Position numbers and translations under genes: made by a program. This document shows positions 9,188 to 17,250 of a stretch of DNA of 64,000 bases, one piece after another (position 1 is the first letter of the stretch; the number at the start of each line of letters is the position of its first letter). The DNA lies in assembly GCF_014279595.1 (NCBI RefSeq), contig NZ_CP047943.1, positions 1,796,422 to 1,860,421 of the forward strand. Direction: 5' to 3'. Below the pieces are notes generated by a model, which saw only the letters and a program-made list of their open reading frames with translations, was not told the DNA's origin and searched no databases. This DNA is from Synechococcus sp. RS9909 (GTDB lineage: Bacteria; Cyanobacteriota; Cyanobacteriia; PCC-6307; Cyanobiaceae).

Positions 9188-9589
9188 ATGCCGGCATCCG
9201 CCAGCCCTGAGGCGATCAACACTCCTGCGGCCCCGGCCCCGGTGGGTCCCTACAACCAGGCGGTGCGCGCCGGCGAGTGGCTCTATTGCTCAGGCCAGAT
9301 CCCCCTGGATCCCCACAGCGGTGCCATGGTCGGCGCCGGGGATGTGGAGGCGGAGACCCGCCAGGTGCTGCACAATCTGGAAGCTGTGCTCTCCGCTGCA
9401 GGTGCCAGTGCCGCCCAGGTGGTTCGCACCACCGTGTTCCTGGCCGATCTGAATGATTTTCAGGCCGTCAATGCCATCTATGCGGAGATGTTTGGTGCGG
9501 GGGTGAGCCCGGCGCGGGCCTGCGTACAGGTGGCGGCCCTGCCGAAGGGCGCCCGGGTGGAGATCGATTGCGTTGCCTACCTGGGCTGA
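9188..9589 (+). CDS. ridA: RidA family reactive imine/enamine deaminase
   Basis: RidA proteins hydrolyse reactive enamine/imine intermediates such as 2-aminoacrylate made by PLP enzymes. The 133-residue protein shows APAPVGPYNQAVRAG, LYCSGQIPLDP, VRTTVFLADLNDFQAVN and a C-terminal PARACVQVAALPKGARVEID. These are the family signature segments, including the Arg of PARACVQ that binds the substrate carboxylate. The start is ATG 9188 just before a Pro/Ala-rich N-terminus slightly longer than usual. It lies divergent from the iron-type ABC ATPase with 43 bases between starts. Confidence 0.93.
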   Translation: MPASASPEAINTPAAPAPVGPYNQAVRAGEWLYCSGQIPLDPHSGAMVGAGDVEAETRQVLHNLEAVLSAAGASAAQVVRTTVFLADLNDFQAVNAIYAEMFGAGVSPARACVQVAALPKGARVEIDCVAYLG

Positions 9590-9678
9590 CCACCACCGGT
9601 GCGGATTCGGCAACGGTGTCATCCAGCTCACCGCGGCCTCCACCCGTTGGCTCTTAATCAGGGCTCAGCTCCTGAACC

Positions 9679-10155
9679 ATGGTGATGCCATCAATCTCCG
9701 AGATCACCCCGGTAGCAGCATCAACCGATTCCCTGCCCTGCCTGGATCTCCGTGATCAAGCCGCCCGCACCCTGATCGGCCAGGGCTGGCAGCTGCTCTA
9801 CTCCGGCAGCACGCCGCAACGGGTCACCACCACCCTGCTGGATCCCAGCGAAAGCCTCCAGATCAGCCTGCAGATTCCGGTTCACCAAGACGACGACTGG
9901 AATCTCTGGCTGGAGGCCTGCCACCACCAGCTGAGTGCGCCACTGCGCGACTGGCTCCAATCCCTCGGGGTGGAACACAGCAGACTCAGCCGCCTCAGCG
10001 GCCTGGAGCGTGGGGTGGATCACGCCCTGGATCTGAACGCCATGCTTCAGGTCGCGCGCTGGCTGCAGGGGCCGATCCAGGAGATCGAACAACTGGCACG
10101 AGAGCACAACAGCCAACTGGTGCTCCACCTGGCCGGACTGGGGCCGAACAGCTGA
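9679..10155 (+). CDS. Conserved-looking hypothetical protein next to the CO2 island
   Basis: I do not recognise a family. The 158-residue protein is acidic and soluble, with no signal peptide or membrane segment. It begins with Ser/Thr-rich residues, then a strand-rich part (GWQLLYSG, VTTTLLDP, LQISLQIPVHQ) and a helix-rich C-terminal half with many Leu, Arg and Glu (LNAMLQVARWLQGPIQEIEQLAREHN). Codon use looks like its neighbours. It is followed by another small unknown gene on the same strand and then by the convergent cbbX. A carboxysome or carbon-uptake link is only a guess from position. Confidence 0.7.
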   Translation: MVMPSISEITPVAASTDSLPCLDLRDQAARTLIGQGWQLLYSGSTPQRVTTTLLDPSESLQISLQIPVHQDDDWNLWLEACHHQLSAPLRDWLQSLGVEHSRLSRLSGLERGVDHALDLNAMLQVARWLQGPIQEIEQLAREHNSQLVLHLAGLGPNS

Positions 10156-10227
10156 AGCAGGCCATCCGCCAACGGTCGACCGAGGGGCAGCCGGTTGCAT
10201 AGGTTGAGAGTTGCGCTGCGTGACCCC

Positions 10228-10452
10228 ATGGCCCAGACCAAGCTGACCATCGGTGAACTGGAGGCGGGCTATCCCCTGTATTGCAAGGCCCTGCGCCGCT
10301 TGCTGAAGGAAGGTCGCAGCACCCAGGACATCCAGAAAACCGTCTGCTGGGGACACCTGGAAACCCTCAACCGCTGCCTTCCCACCCGTTACAAAGCTCC
10401 CTCCTATCTGCTCGCCCTGATCCGTCGCGATCTGCAGCAACCCAAGGTCTGA
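10228..10452 (+). CDS. Small hypothetical protein facing cbbX
   Basis: The 74-residue basic protein starts MAQTKLTIGELEAGYPLY and ends DLQQPKV. It is predicted mostly helical, with a Lys/Arg-rich middle (YCKALRRLLKEGRS) and a C-terminal stretch (PTRYKAPSYLLALIRRD). The open frame extends upstream to 10195, but ATG 10228 is the natural start. No known domain is recognised; the pattern could fit a small nucleic-acid or protein binder. It ends 26 bases before the stop of cbbX, which it converges with. Its size and consistent codon use suggest a real gene. Confidence 0.62.
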   Translation: MAQTKLTIGELEAGYPLYCKALRRLLKEGRSTQDIQKTVCWGHLETLNRCLPTRYKAPSYLLALIRRDLQQPKV

Positions 10453-10478
10453 GACGCCGCAGCCACCCATTCACAACC

Positions 10479-11387
10479 TCAAGACGTCAGCGGGCGGGCG
10501 GGATCCACACCTTCCACCTCCCCTTGAAACACCCGGCTCGCCTGAATATCGGCAGCCTCAATCGTGATCAGGTCATCGCGACTGAGCGGTTGATCCATCC
10601 GGGAAAACAGCCGGTTGGCCTGACGCAGACGCAGGCGATCGAGGGCATTGCGAATCGAGCGGGCATTGGCAAAGAACGGCAACTGACGACGACGACGGAT
10701 GTAATCCGCAAACACCTCCTGGGCATCATCGGCAAACCGGTAGCTCTGCTTTTGCAACAAGAGCAAGGCGATCGCCATGAGTTCGGAATCGCTGTAATCC
10801 GGAAAATCAATGTGATGAGCCACACGCGATGAAAGCCCTGGATTGGAGTGATAAAACTGCTGCATCCTGTCTTTGTAGCCAGCAAAAATTACGACAAAAT
10901 CATTGCGTTGCCGCTCCATATCCTGCAGCAGGATTTCGATGGCTTCAGCGCCATAATCCCTTTCATTTCCAGGTTTATAGAGGTAGTAAGCCTCATCAAT
11001 GAACAACACACCCCCCTGCGCCCGCTTGATCATCTCGCGGGTTTTCGGAGCGGTATGGCCCACATACTGCCCAACCAGATCGTCACGGGTCACCGTGACC
11101 ACATGACCTTTGCGCAAATAACCAAGCCGGTTCAGAATCTCAGAGATGCGATTGGCCACGGTGGTTTTACCCGTTCCCGGATGACCGGTGAACGACATAT
11201 GCAGCGATGGTGCAGAGCTGGGCAGATCCAAGGAACGGCGCGCCCGATCCACCAACAACAGAGCGGCAATTTCGCGAATCCGCGTCTTCACCGGTTGTAA
11301 ACCGATCAACTCACGGTCGAGCTGCTCCAGCACCTCAGCCACGCCGGATTCGGCGAGGCTCGCCGAAAGATCAATCGAGGAGTCCAT
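10479..11387 (-). CDS. cbbX: CbbX, AAA+ RuBisCO activase (red/form I type)
   Basis: CbbX is a ring-forming AAA+ motor that pulls on inhibited RuBisCO to release tight-binding sugar phosphates. The 302-residue protein has Walker [11 protein letters not shown] (about 67-76), a pore-loop-like VGQYVGHT (105-112), Walker [11 protein letters not shown] (127-136), sensor 1 [11 protein letters not shown] and an arginine-finger region [14 protein letters not shown]. It is the last gene of the leftward carbon island. The start ATG 11387 overlaps the end of the acRAF gene by 17 bases; ATG 11408 is an alternative with a longer overlap. The overlap suggests coupled translation of a RuBisCO assembly factor and its repair motor. 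Confidence 0.95.
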   Translation of the reverse strand: MDSSIDLSASLAESGVAEVLEQLDRELIGLQPVKTRIREIAALLLVDRARRSLDLPSSAPSLHMSFTGHPGTGKTTVANRISEILNRLGYLRKGHVVTVTRDDLVGQYVGHTAPKTREMIKRAQGGVLFIDEAYYLYKPGNERDYGAEAIEILLQDMERQRNDFVVIFAGYKDRMQQFYHSNPGLSSRVAHHIDFPDYSDSELMAIALLLLQKQSYRFADDAQEVFADYIRRRRQLPFFANARSIRNALDRLRLRQANRLFSRMDQPLSRDDLITIEAADIQASRVFQGEVEGVDPARPLTS

Positions 11388-11661
11388 CGACCCCTGCAGC
11401 GAAGGCATGATCCTCCTCCCGCAGCTGGGCGCCCTCAGACTCATCACCCGGCCGCAGCGTCAGATTCACATAGGTGCGGCCAAAGCTGATATCAGGGAAA
11501 CGCTGCTGTTGCTCGCTGAACTCACCAAGTCGATCAAGAAAATCGCGGGTGGCGCCGTAGGTTTCAAATTCAACACGTCGCTCCAGACGGATCGGGCGCT
11601 CGCGCTGCTGCCATTGATGCCTCCCGGTAGGGCCCTGCCCCATCGCAATCGGTTGCTCCAC
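11371..11661 (-). CDS. acRAF, pterin dehydratase-like RuBisCO assembly factor
   Basis: The protein has 96 residues from a GTG at 11661, or 90 from ATG 11643. It resembles the pterin-4a-carbinolamine dehydratase-like protein of alpha-carboxysome loci (acRAF), known from other organisms to assist form IA RuBisCO assembly. The family-like core is [40 protein letters not shown] and YVNLTLRP. True dehydratases carry a catalytic PHHHPD-type His cluster between these strands. Here it is replaced by [10 protein letters not shown], so pterin dehydratase activity is unlikely. It lies between chpX and cbbX on one strand and overlaps cbbX by 17 bases. Confidence 0.88.
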   Translation of the reverse strand: MEQPIAMGQGPTGRHQWQQRERPIRLERRVEFETYGATRDFLDRLGEFSEQQQRFPDISFGRTYVNLTLRPGDESEGAQLREEDHAFAAGVDGLLD

Positions 11662-11692
11662 GCTCTCCAGCCTCCCAGCTCTCTGGCTGAAC

Positions 11693-12829
11693 CTAGATCA
11701 GGGCTTCGCGACGGGTGCCCATCAGTCGATCCACCCAGGACTGGGCATAGGCCAGGTTCGCCTCGCGGGCCTCGGGATCCTCGCTGTCCAGCGGATGGGG
11801 CATGGTGCCGGCGATGGCACCGTTGGTGACGCAGAACATTGATTTCTGGAAGCTGATGCAGATCTGCACGTGCACATCCACCTGACCGCGCCCATGGCGG
11901 TCGTACCAGCCACTGAGCTCCTCAGGCAGATGGCGATACATGTCCTGCATGCAGAGACTCGGCGGGATTCCAGCCCCCATGCTCGGCAGGGGATCGGCAT
12001 AGAGCGCCCCATACCGAAAGCTGCTGGGATCGGGAGAAATCTGCTGAGCCTGGGCGTTGTAGGACACCGTGCCCAGAAAGGGCATGCCCCGAAAGAACAC
12101 CGCTTCCACGTAGGGCACGGCGACGTCGGCAAGAAACGTGAGGCCGGCCTCCGGCGGCAGGATCCAGATCGTTTCTCCGCCCAGCTCCACCTGATAGGTG
12201 ATCGGATCGGCAGCGGCTGCCACGAGGCCATCGCGGATGTGATGCACCACATCGCGCACAGAAGCCACCTCACCGAGGCGATAGCGACGGGCCAGATCGA
12301 GGAACAGATCGCTCATCACCCGCCAGAAGAGGCCGAGGGCGTAGATGGTGGTCAGGGAGCGGATCGCCTCCGGGGCGAAGCCCGGGAACAGGGCGTTGAC
12401 GGCAGCCAGCAGGGGATCCCGCCGGCGCTTCAGCTGGATGATGCGATCACAGACTGCCAGGAAGGGCGGACTGTCGAGATAGGCATCAAGGCCTCCGGTG
12501 CCGTGCCAGAACATCGCTTTCTGGCAGTACTCGGCATATTCAAAATTGATCCGATCCCCGGCCAGATGCCGCCAGAGCCGCGACAGGCTGAAACCGTCGT
12601 GGAAAAAGCGCAACACCGGAAAAGGATTGAGCAACTGCGTCTGCCCCTGATACACCAGGTTGCGGCTGTAGGCATCAAGAACAATGCCGTAGCTCTCCAG
12701 CACATTCACCACCTGAAGCAGGTGATCCGGGGTGTCGGCCAGAAGAGGCACATCGCCGAGGAGGCGCTCGATCAGCTGCTCACGATCGGGCGGAGTCTGA
12801 AGCTGGAACTGGGACAGGAGCTGGGACAT
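11693..12829 (-). CDS. chpX: CO2 hydration protein ChpX (CupB-type)
   Basis: ChpX/CupB is a Zn-dependent protein that sits on a specialised NDH-1 complex and hydrates CO2 to bicarbonate inside the cell. The 378-residue protein has characteristic family segments such as YGIVLDAYSRNLVYQG, FPVLRFFHDGFS, DRINFEYAEYCQKAMFWHGTGG and QICISFQKSMFCVTNGAI. His and Cys residues in these stretches are candidate metal ligands. Its ATG overlaps the ndhD4 stop (ATGA), giving the order ndhF4-ndhD4-chpX. In beta-cyanobacteria this trio forms the constitutive CO2-uptake complex. Here it is placed directly after the carboxysome shell genes. Confidence 0.94.
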   Translation of the reverse strand: MSQLLSQFQLQTPPDREQLIERLLGDVPLLADTPDHLLQVVNVLESYGIVLDAYSRNLVYQGQTQLLNPFPVLRFFHDGFSLSRLWRHLAGDRINFEYAEYCQKAMFWHGTGGLDAYLDSPPFLAVCDRIIQLKRRRDPLLAAVNALFPGFAPEAIRSLTTIYALGLFWRVMSDLFLDLARRYRLGEVASVRDVVHHIRDGLVAAAADPITYQVELGGETIWILPPEAGLTFLADVAVPYVEAVFFRGMPFLGTVSYNAQAQQISPDPSSFRYGALYADPLPSMGAGIPPSLCMQDMYRHLPEELSGWYDRHGRGQVDVHVQICISFQKSMFCVTNGAIAGTMPHPLDSEDPEAREANLAYAQSWVDRLMGTRREALI

Positions 12830-14334
12830 CAGGTGAATCCTCCCGGCAAAGCGGTGAGAGCAAGCTGGCTGAGCCCGGTGGTGGCCGCTTCACTGATGCC
12901 CACCAGGAGGTCGGGGGCCAACCCGAGCACCAACACGCCCAGGCTGAGCAGAATCGCAGGCATCTGCTCAGCCAACGGAACGGGCAACAGGATGCGGGGG
13001 TTGGGCTGATCGCCCACAGCGATCGCCAAACGACCAAAAAAGGCGCGGTTCACCAAGAGCAGGAAGTACACCGCCGTCAATCCGGAGCCCACCATCGACA
13101 ACAGGGTCGCGACGGTGAACGACGGAAGACTGCCGCGGAAGATCAGAAATTCGGAGATGAACCCAGCCATACCGGGAATCCCAGCACTGGCCATCACGCC
13201 CACAATCATCAACGTGCCACTGAGGGGAAGACCCCGCTGGGGGTTGAGCAGACCGCGCAGGACATTGAGATCGCGGGTGCCTGTGCGCTCATACACAACG
13301 CCAACCACCAGGAAAAGAATGGCCGAAATCAAGCCGTGGCTCACCATCTGGAACACGGCGCCGACCAAAGCCACAGGGGTGGCAGCGGCGGCTGCGAGCA
13401 ACACATAGCCCATGTGGCCCACCGAGCTGTAGGCCACCATGCGCTTCATATCGGTCTGGGCGATGGCGGCGAGGGAACCGTAGAGAACGGAAACCGCGGC
13501 CCAGATCGCCAACCAGGGGGCCGCCACGGCCCAGGCCTCCGGGAACAGACCCAGACAGAAGCGCAGAAGGCCGTAGGTCCCCAGCTTGAGCAGCACACCG
13601 GCCAGCAGCACCGACACCGGCGTGGACGCCTCGGTGTGGGCGTCGGGCAACCAGGTGTGAAAGGGAAACAAGGGAATCTTGATCGCAAAGCCGATCAGGA
13701 GCGCCCCCATCAACACCAGTTGACTCAGCAGCCCCATGTCCGTGCCGAGCACGGGGTGGAGGCTGAAGTCCGCCGATCCGGTCAACACGGCCATGCCGAG
13801 AAATGCGGCCAGGATCAACACACCCGACACTGCGGTCACGATCAGGAACTTGGTGGAGGCATAGGCGCGGTTGGCACCTCCCCACACCGCGATCAGCAGC
13901 CAGAGCGGGATCAGCTCCAGTTCATAAAAGAGGAAAAACAGCAGCAGGTTCTGGGCCAGGAAGGCACCATTCACGGCGCCACTGATGATCAACAGCAGGG
14001 CGAAATAAATCCGGGGGCGATTCTCAACACGCCTGGAGGTGAAGGCGGCGACAAAGCAGAGCAGCCCATTCATCAACACCAGGGGCAGCGACAGACCATC
14101 AATGGCGAGGGCGTAATCAAGGCCGAGGCTCGGCAGCCAGGGCATGCGCTCGATCAGCTGCAGACCCGCCTCACCCGGCTGAAACGCCCACAGCACAGGC
14201 AATCCGAGTAGACACTGGGCCGTGAGCAGAACCAGGGCCAGACGGCGAAACACGGGCCCATCGGCACCTGAGGGCCAGAGGCTGATCAGCAGCGCACCGG
14301 CGAAGGGGATCAGGAGCAGCAAGGTCAACATCAT
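12829..14334 (-). CDS. ndhD4: NDH-1 subunit NdhD4 (proton-pumping subunit of the CO2-uptake complex)
   Basis: This 501-residue subunit 4-type membrane protein has about 13-14 transmembrane helices. It has the MrpA/NuoM-type motifs: ELELIPLWLLIAVWG with the functional Glu in TM5, KIPLFPFHTWLPDAHTEA, VLLAGVLLKLGTYGLLRF with the key Lys, and MKRMVAYSSVGHMGYV. The family assignment to the D4 branch rests on its pairing with ndhF4 and chpX in one gene string. It should help couple electron flow and proton movement to CO2 hydration in the thylakoid or plasma membrane. It starts 10 bases after the ndhF4 stop. Confidence 0.94.
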   Translation of the reverse strand: MMLTLLLLIPFAGALLISLWPSGADGPVFRRLALVLLTAQCLLGLPVLWAFQPGEAGLQLIERMPWLPSLGLDYALAIDGLSLPLVLMNGLLCFVAAFTSRRVENRPRIYFALLLIISGAVNGAFLAQNLLLFFLFYELELIPLWLLIAVWGGANRAYASTKFLIVTAVSGVLILAAFLGMAVLTGSADFSLHPVLGTDMGLLSQLVLMGALLIGFAIKIPLFPFHTWLPDAHTEASTPVSVLLAGVLLKLGTYGLLRFCLGLFPEAWAVAAPWLAIWAAVSVLYGSLAAIAQTDMKRMVAYSSVGHMGYVLLAAAAATPVALVGAVFQMVSHGLISAILFLVVGVVYERTGTRDLNVLRGLLNPQRGLPLSGTLMIVGVMASAGIPGMAGFISEFLIFRGSLPSFTVATLLSMVGSGLTAVYFLLLVNRAFFGRLAIAVGDQPNPRILLPVPLAEQMPAILLSLGVLVLGLAPDLLVGISEAATTGLSQLALTALPGGFT

Positions 14335-14344
14335 GGCGTCCCTC

Positions 14345-16189
14345 TCAGCGCTGCAGCCAGTTCAAACTGGACAACAACAGAACAATCGCTGCAATCGCCG
14401 TGAGCACATAGGTCTGGCTTCGACCGCTGATGCTCAGCTTCAGCCCCTCCGCACTCTGCAACGAGAGACGGGCCATGGAATGGAGCACACCATCAACCAC
14501 CACGCGGTCGAAACGATCAGCCAGCGTGGAGAACGCCGCCACAACACGCACAATCGTGAGCCGATAAAAACGCTCGGTGTAGAAATCGAAAGCGAGAAGA
14601 TCCTGACACCAACGCAACACCGGGTTGAGGGAACGACTCCAGGCCTTATTGAGCGGAATCAGCGCCCCGATCAGCAGACCCAAAGCACCACTCCCCACCA
14701 CCAGAGCCGCTGCCCAGAGCGGGAAGGCCAGCATCCCCTCCAGCGATTCAAGCCGGATCAACAAAAACGGCGTGAGCAGAACGATCACCGCAAGGGCCAC
14801 CATGGGCAGCGCCATCTGCCAGTTCACCTCCGCCGCCCGCCGAGTCTTGAGCAGGGAGGCGCCGAGGAACACATGGCGGTACACACGCGTGAGGTTGAGC
14901 GCCGTGAGCGCATTGGTGAGCAGGAACACACTCAGCAAAGCGGGGGCACGGGCCCCGATCAGTTCCACCGACTGGGCCAGGCACAGGAACCCACCCAGGG
15001 GCAGCAGACCGACCAGGCCGAGGGAGCCGATCAGAAACGCGCCGGATGTGGCTGGCATCCGCGAGCCCAGACCACCGAGCTCGGTGATGTCCTGACAGTT
15101 GGTGGCCGCAATCACGCCACCCACACTCATCGACATCAGCGCCTTGGCAACCGCATGGGCAAACAGAAGCAGCAGAGCGAGCACGGGCACCTGCAGGGCG
15201 ATGGCAAGGAACACCAACCCCAGATAGGCGGTCGTTGAATAGGAGAGATTGCGTTTGATGTCGACCTGGGCGATCGACACGAGGGAACCCCCAATCGCAC
15301 TGATCGTGCCGATCACCTGGAGCACCACCAACGTGACCGGAGTCTGCTGGAGCAAGGGCATCACCTTGAGCAGCACGATCGCGCCACAGGTGACAACCAC
15401 AGAGTTGCGCAGGATCGAGGCTGGATTCGGCCCCTCCATGGCCTCATCAAGCCAGAGGTGCATCGGAAACTGGGCACACTTGCCGGTGGGACCGGCAATC
15501 AACCCCAGGCCCAGCAAAGTGGCGGCCAGGGGAGGGAGCGTCTGCGTGGCCGACCAGGCATAGAGATCCTCGAAGCGCATCACTCCAGCCCAGGCGGCCA
15601 GGGCCACCACACCCATCAGCAGCATCACATCGCCGACGCGTTTGGTGAGAAAGGCATCGCGGGCGGCGGTGACCACCAGGGGCTGGGCGTACCAAAACCC
15701 CACCAACAGATAGGTCGAGAGGGTGAGCATCTCCAGGAGGAAATAGCTCTGGAAGAGGGAGTCGCTGAGCACCACGCCCGACATCGCCCCCTCGAAAAAC
15801 CCGAGCAGGGCAAAAAAGCGCGCCAGCGCCCATTCCTTGTCGAGATAGCCGAGGGCATACACCTGGGCGAGCAGGCTGAGGCCGGTGATCAACTCCAGAG
15901 CGGCCAGGTTGGTGAGCGACAAGCTGATGCTGATGCTCAGATCGAGATCGGCAAAAGCCAGCCAGGGAAACTCGAGCGTGGCCGGCCCAGCGCGCATCAC
16001 CGCCTGCAACACCAGGCTGCCGTGCACAAACGCCACCAGGGTGAGCAGGATGTTGAGGTAGGCCGCCGGTCGGTGAGCATCACGCCGGAACCACCCGAAG
16101 GCCCAGGGACAAGCCACGAGTGTGCCAACCACTCCATACAGAGGAATCAGCCAGGCCGTTTGGGTGGGCAGTGTGAAAACCGAGCTCAA
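14345..16189 (-). CDS. ndhF4: NDH-1 subunit NdhF4
   Basis: The 614-residue subunit 5-type membrane protein has some 15-16 hydrophobic helices. It shows NuoL/NdhF hallmarks: LGYLDKEWALARFFALLGFFEGAM, LLVGFWYAQPL, GKCAQFPMHLWLDEAMEGPNPASILRNSVVV, KRNLSYSTTAYLGLV and FAHAVAKALMSMSVG. The helix-HL extension is shortened compared with respiratory NuoL, as in NdhF3/F4. The apparent start is TTG 16189 (MSSVFTLPTQ) with no clear Shine-Dalgarno, so the exact start is uncertain. It follows csoS1E by 84 bases on the same strand and leads the ndhF4-ndhD4-chpX-acRAF-cbbX run. Confidence 0.93.
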   Translation of the reverse strand: MSSVFTLPTQTAWLIPLYGVVGTLVACPWAFGWFRRDAHRPAAYLNILLTLVAFVHGSLVLQAVMRAGPATLEFPWLAFADLDLSISISLSLTNLAALELITGLSLLAQVYALGYLDKEWALARFFALLGFFEGAMSGVVLSDSLFQSYFLLEMLTLSTYLLVGFWYAQPLVVTAARDAFLTKRVGDVMLLMGVVALAAWAGVMRFEDLYAWSATQTLPPLAATLLGLGLIAGPTGKCAQFPMHLWLDEAMEGPNPASILRNSVVVTCGAIVLLKVMPLLQQTPVTLVVLQVIGTISAIGGSLVSIAQVDIKRNLSYSTTAYLGLVFLAIALQVPVLALLLLFAHAVAKALMSMSVGGVIAATNCQDITELGGLGSRMPATSGAFLIGSLGLVGLLPLGGFLCLAQSVELIGARAPALLSVFLLTNALTALNLTRVYRHVFLGASLLKTRRAAEVNWQMALPMVALAVIVLLTPFLLIRLESLEGMLAFPLWAAALVVGSGALGLLIGALIPLNKAWSRSLNPVLRWCQDLLAFDFYTERFYRLTIVRVVAAFSTLADRFDRVVVDGVLHSMARLSLQSAEGLKLSISGRSQTYVLTAIAAIVLLLSSLNWLQR

Positions 16190-16273
16190 GAAAGAGGAAT
16201 TAAACGAAGCGAACCAAAGTCGCGTTGGCCGGGGAATCTAGGCGAAAACCCAGGAACCGAGCATGACAACGGA
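16190..16273 (-). promoter_or_regulatory. Gap between csoS1E and ndhF4, possible internal promoter region
   Basis: The 84 bases between the carboxysome part and the CO2-uptake part of the leftward run are AT-richer than their surroundings near 16190-16215. Read leftwards they contain a TTTAAT hexamer that could act as a -10 element just before ndhF4. I could not find a convincing -35 partner at normal spacing, and there is no terminator hairpin. Read-through from csoS1E plus a weak internal promoter is the simplest reading. Confidence 0.25.
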
Positions 16274-16954
16274 TCAGAGACGCCTCCGGATCCCGGTGGC
16301 GACCAGGGCAGGCTCCACCTCCTGGTGCGGGCGAGCAATGATGTGGGCGGCCACCAGACCGTCGCCGACCCGCTCACAGGCATCGGCACCGGCGCGCACA
16401 GCGGCATTGACGGCACCGGTTTCGCCACGCACCATCACGGTCACGTAACCGCCACCCACATACTCGCGACAGATCAGCTGCACTTCAGCGGCCTTGGTCA
16501 TCGCGTCGGCAGCTTCGATGGCCGGCACCATGCCCCTGGTCTCGATCATGCCCAGGGCGACACCACGAATCGGGGTCGGTGCGCTGGGGGTGGAGCTACT
16601 AACCGCAGCCATGGAGCCACCGCCTCCTGCTCTGCCAACGGACGTGGCTCTCCCGCGAGCGCTGGTGGAGCGCACCGGCGTGCTGCGGACGCCGGTGGAA
16701 CGACGGGTGGTAGTGGTGGTGCGTCGTGTTGTGGTGGCGCCACGCGTGGGCACCGGCGTCACATCGACGGTGGCCTTGGCTGCAGCCGAGCCCGCCGCGG
16801 TGGTGGCTGTGGAGGCCGAAGGCTGGGGAGGGGATGGCGTCAGGGCGCTGCCAGAGACGGGTGCTCCGGAGGTTGCGGCCTTGGCATGCTCCGTGGCCGA
16901 AGACGGCGGACTGGTGGAAGCGGAAGAACGGCGACGAGGAGCAGGAGTGGCCAT
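16274..16954 (-). CDS. csoS1E: CsoS1E, BMC-H shell protein with a long Ser/Thr/Arg/Pro-rich N-terminal extension
   Basis: The 226-residue protein has two parts. Residues 1-128 are low-complexity and basic, rich in Ser, Thr, Pro, Ala and Arg (for example GATTTRRTTTTTRRSTG), with no predicted fold. Residues 129-226 are a canonical BMC-H domain (GVALGMIETRGMVPAIEAAD, VGGGYVTVMVRGETGAV, VAAHIIARPHQEVE) almost identical in pattern to CsoS1A. It should form hexamers in the shell facet, with the tail exposed or inside. Met115 is preceded by a perfect AGGAGG ten bases upstream, so a short 112-residue form may be made too. The long start (ATG 16954) has no visible Shine-Dalgarno. It lies 44 bases after csoS4B. 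Confidence 0.92.
   Translation of the reverse strand: MATPAPRRRSSASTSPPSSATEHAKAATSGAPVSGSALTPSPPQPSASTATTAAGSAAAKATVDVTPVPTRGATTTRRTTTTTRRSTGVRSTPVRSTSARGRATSVGRAGGGGSMAAVSSSTPSAPTPIRGVALGMIETRGMVPAIEAADAMTKAAEVQLICREYVGGGYVTVMVRGETGAVNAAVRAGADACERVGDGLVAAHIIARPHQEVEPALVATGIRRRL
16610..16628 (-). promoter_or_regulatory. Internal ribosome-binding site inside csoS1E
   Basis: On the reverse strand AGGAGG (16623-16628) is followed after 10 bases by the in-frame ATG of Met115 (16610-16612). The Gly-rich codons there (GRAGGGGSM) create the site. It would start a 112-residue protein equal in size to an ordinary CsoS1 shell protein. Many genes in this window have no recognisable Shine-Dalgarno at all, including the long csoS1E start, which makes a perfect one inside the gene stand out. 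It could still be a by-product of the glycine codons. Confidence 0.45.
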
Positions 16955-16998
16955 GGCGAGAGAAGAAGGGATGGAACGGAGGAGGCGGTGCTGGTCAG

Positions 16999-17250
16999 CT
17001 ATCCATCCGGCATCCAATGGTCGATGATCCCACCAATCGTGAGATCCGTGAGCACCTTGTTATCGGGACAAGCGTGACGGGCCGCGGAGCCACTGGCGGT
17101 GAACACCCAGTTGCCCTCGCGGGCGCCAACAGGATCCACAGCCACCAGCTGCTTGCCTTTGCTGTTCTGAAGAATGCGCAGGTGCATATGGTCGAGCCCC
17201 GCCACCCGATAGGTGCACACCAGGGTTCCCTTCACCTGCATGATTTCCAT
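16999..17250 (-). CDS. csoS4B: CsoS4B, BMC-P pentameric vertex protein
   Basis: CsoS4B forms pentamers that cap the vertices of the icosahedral carboxysome. The 83-residue protein has the EutN/CcmL/CsoS4 fold signature: an N-terminal MQVKGTLVCTYRVAGL strand pair, LRILQNSKGKQLVAVDPVGA, GNWVFTASGSAAR and a C-terminal TIGGIIDHW. The length is normal. Its ATG overlaps the csoS4A stop (ATGA), so the two vertex proteins are translationally coupled. It has no tail, in contrast to CsoS4A here. Confidence 0.95.
   Translation of the reverse strand: MEIMQVKGTLVCTYRVAGLDHMHLRILQNSKGKQLVAVDPVGAREGNWVFTASGSAARHACPDNKVLTDLTIGGIIDHWMPDG

Noticed and set aside
15458-17077. 539-residue ORF antisense to csoS1E and ndhF4
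   Set aside because: Its His/Gly/Arg-rich composition is typical of the antisense frame of GC-rich genes, and the opposite strand holds clear genes.
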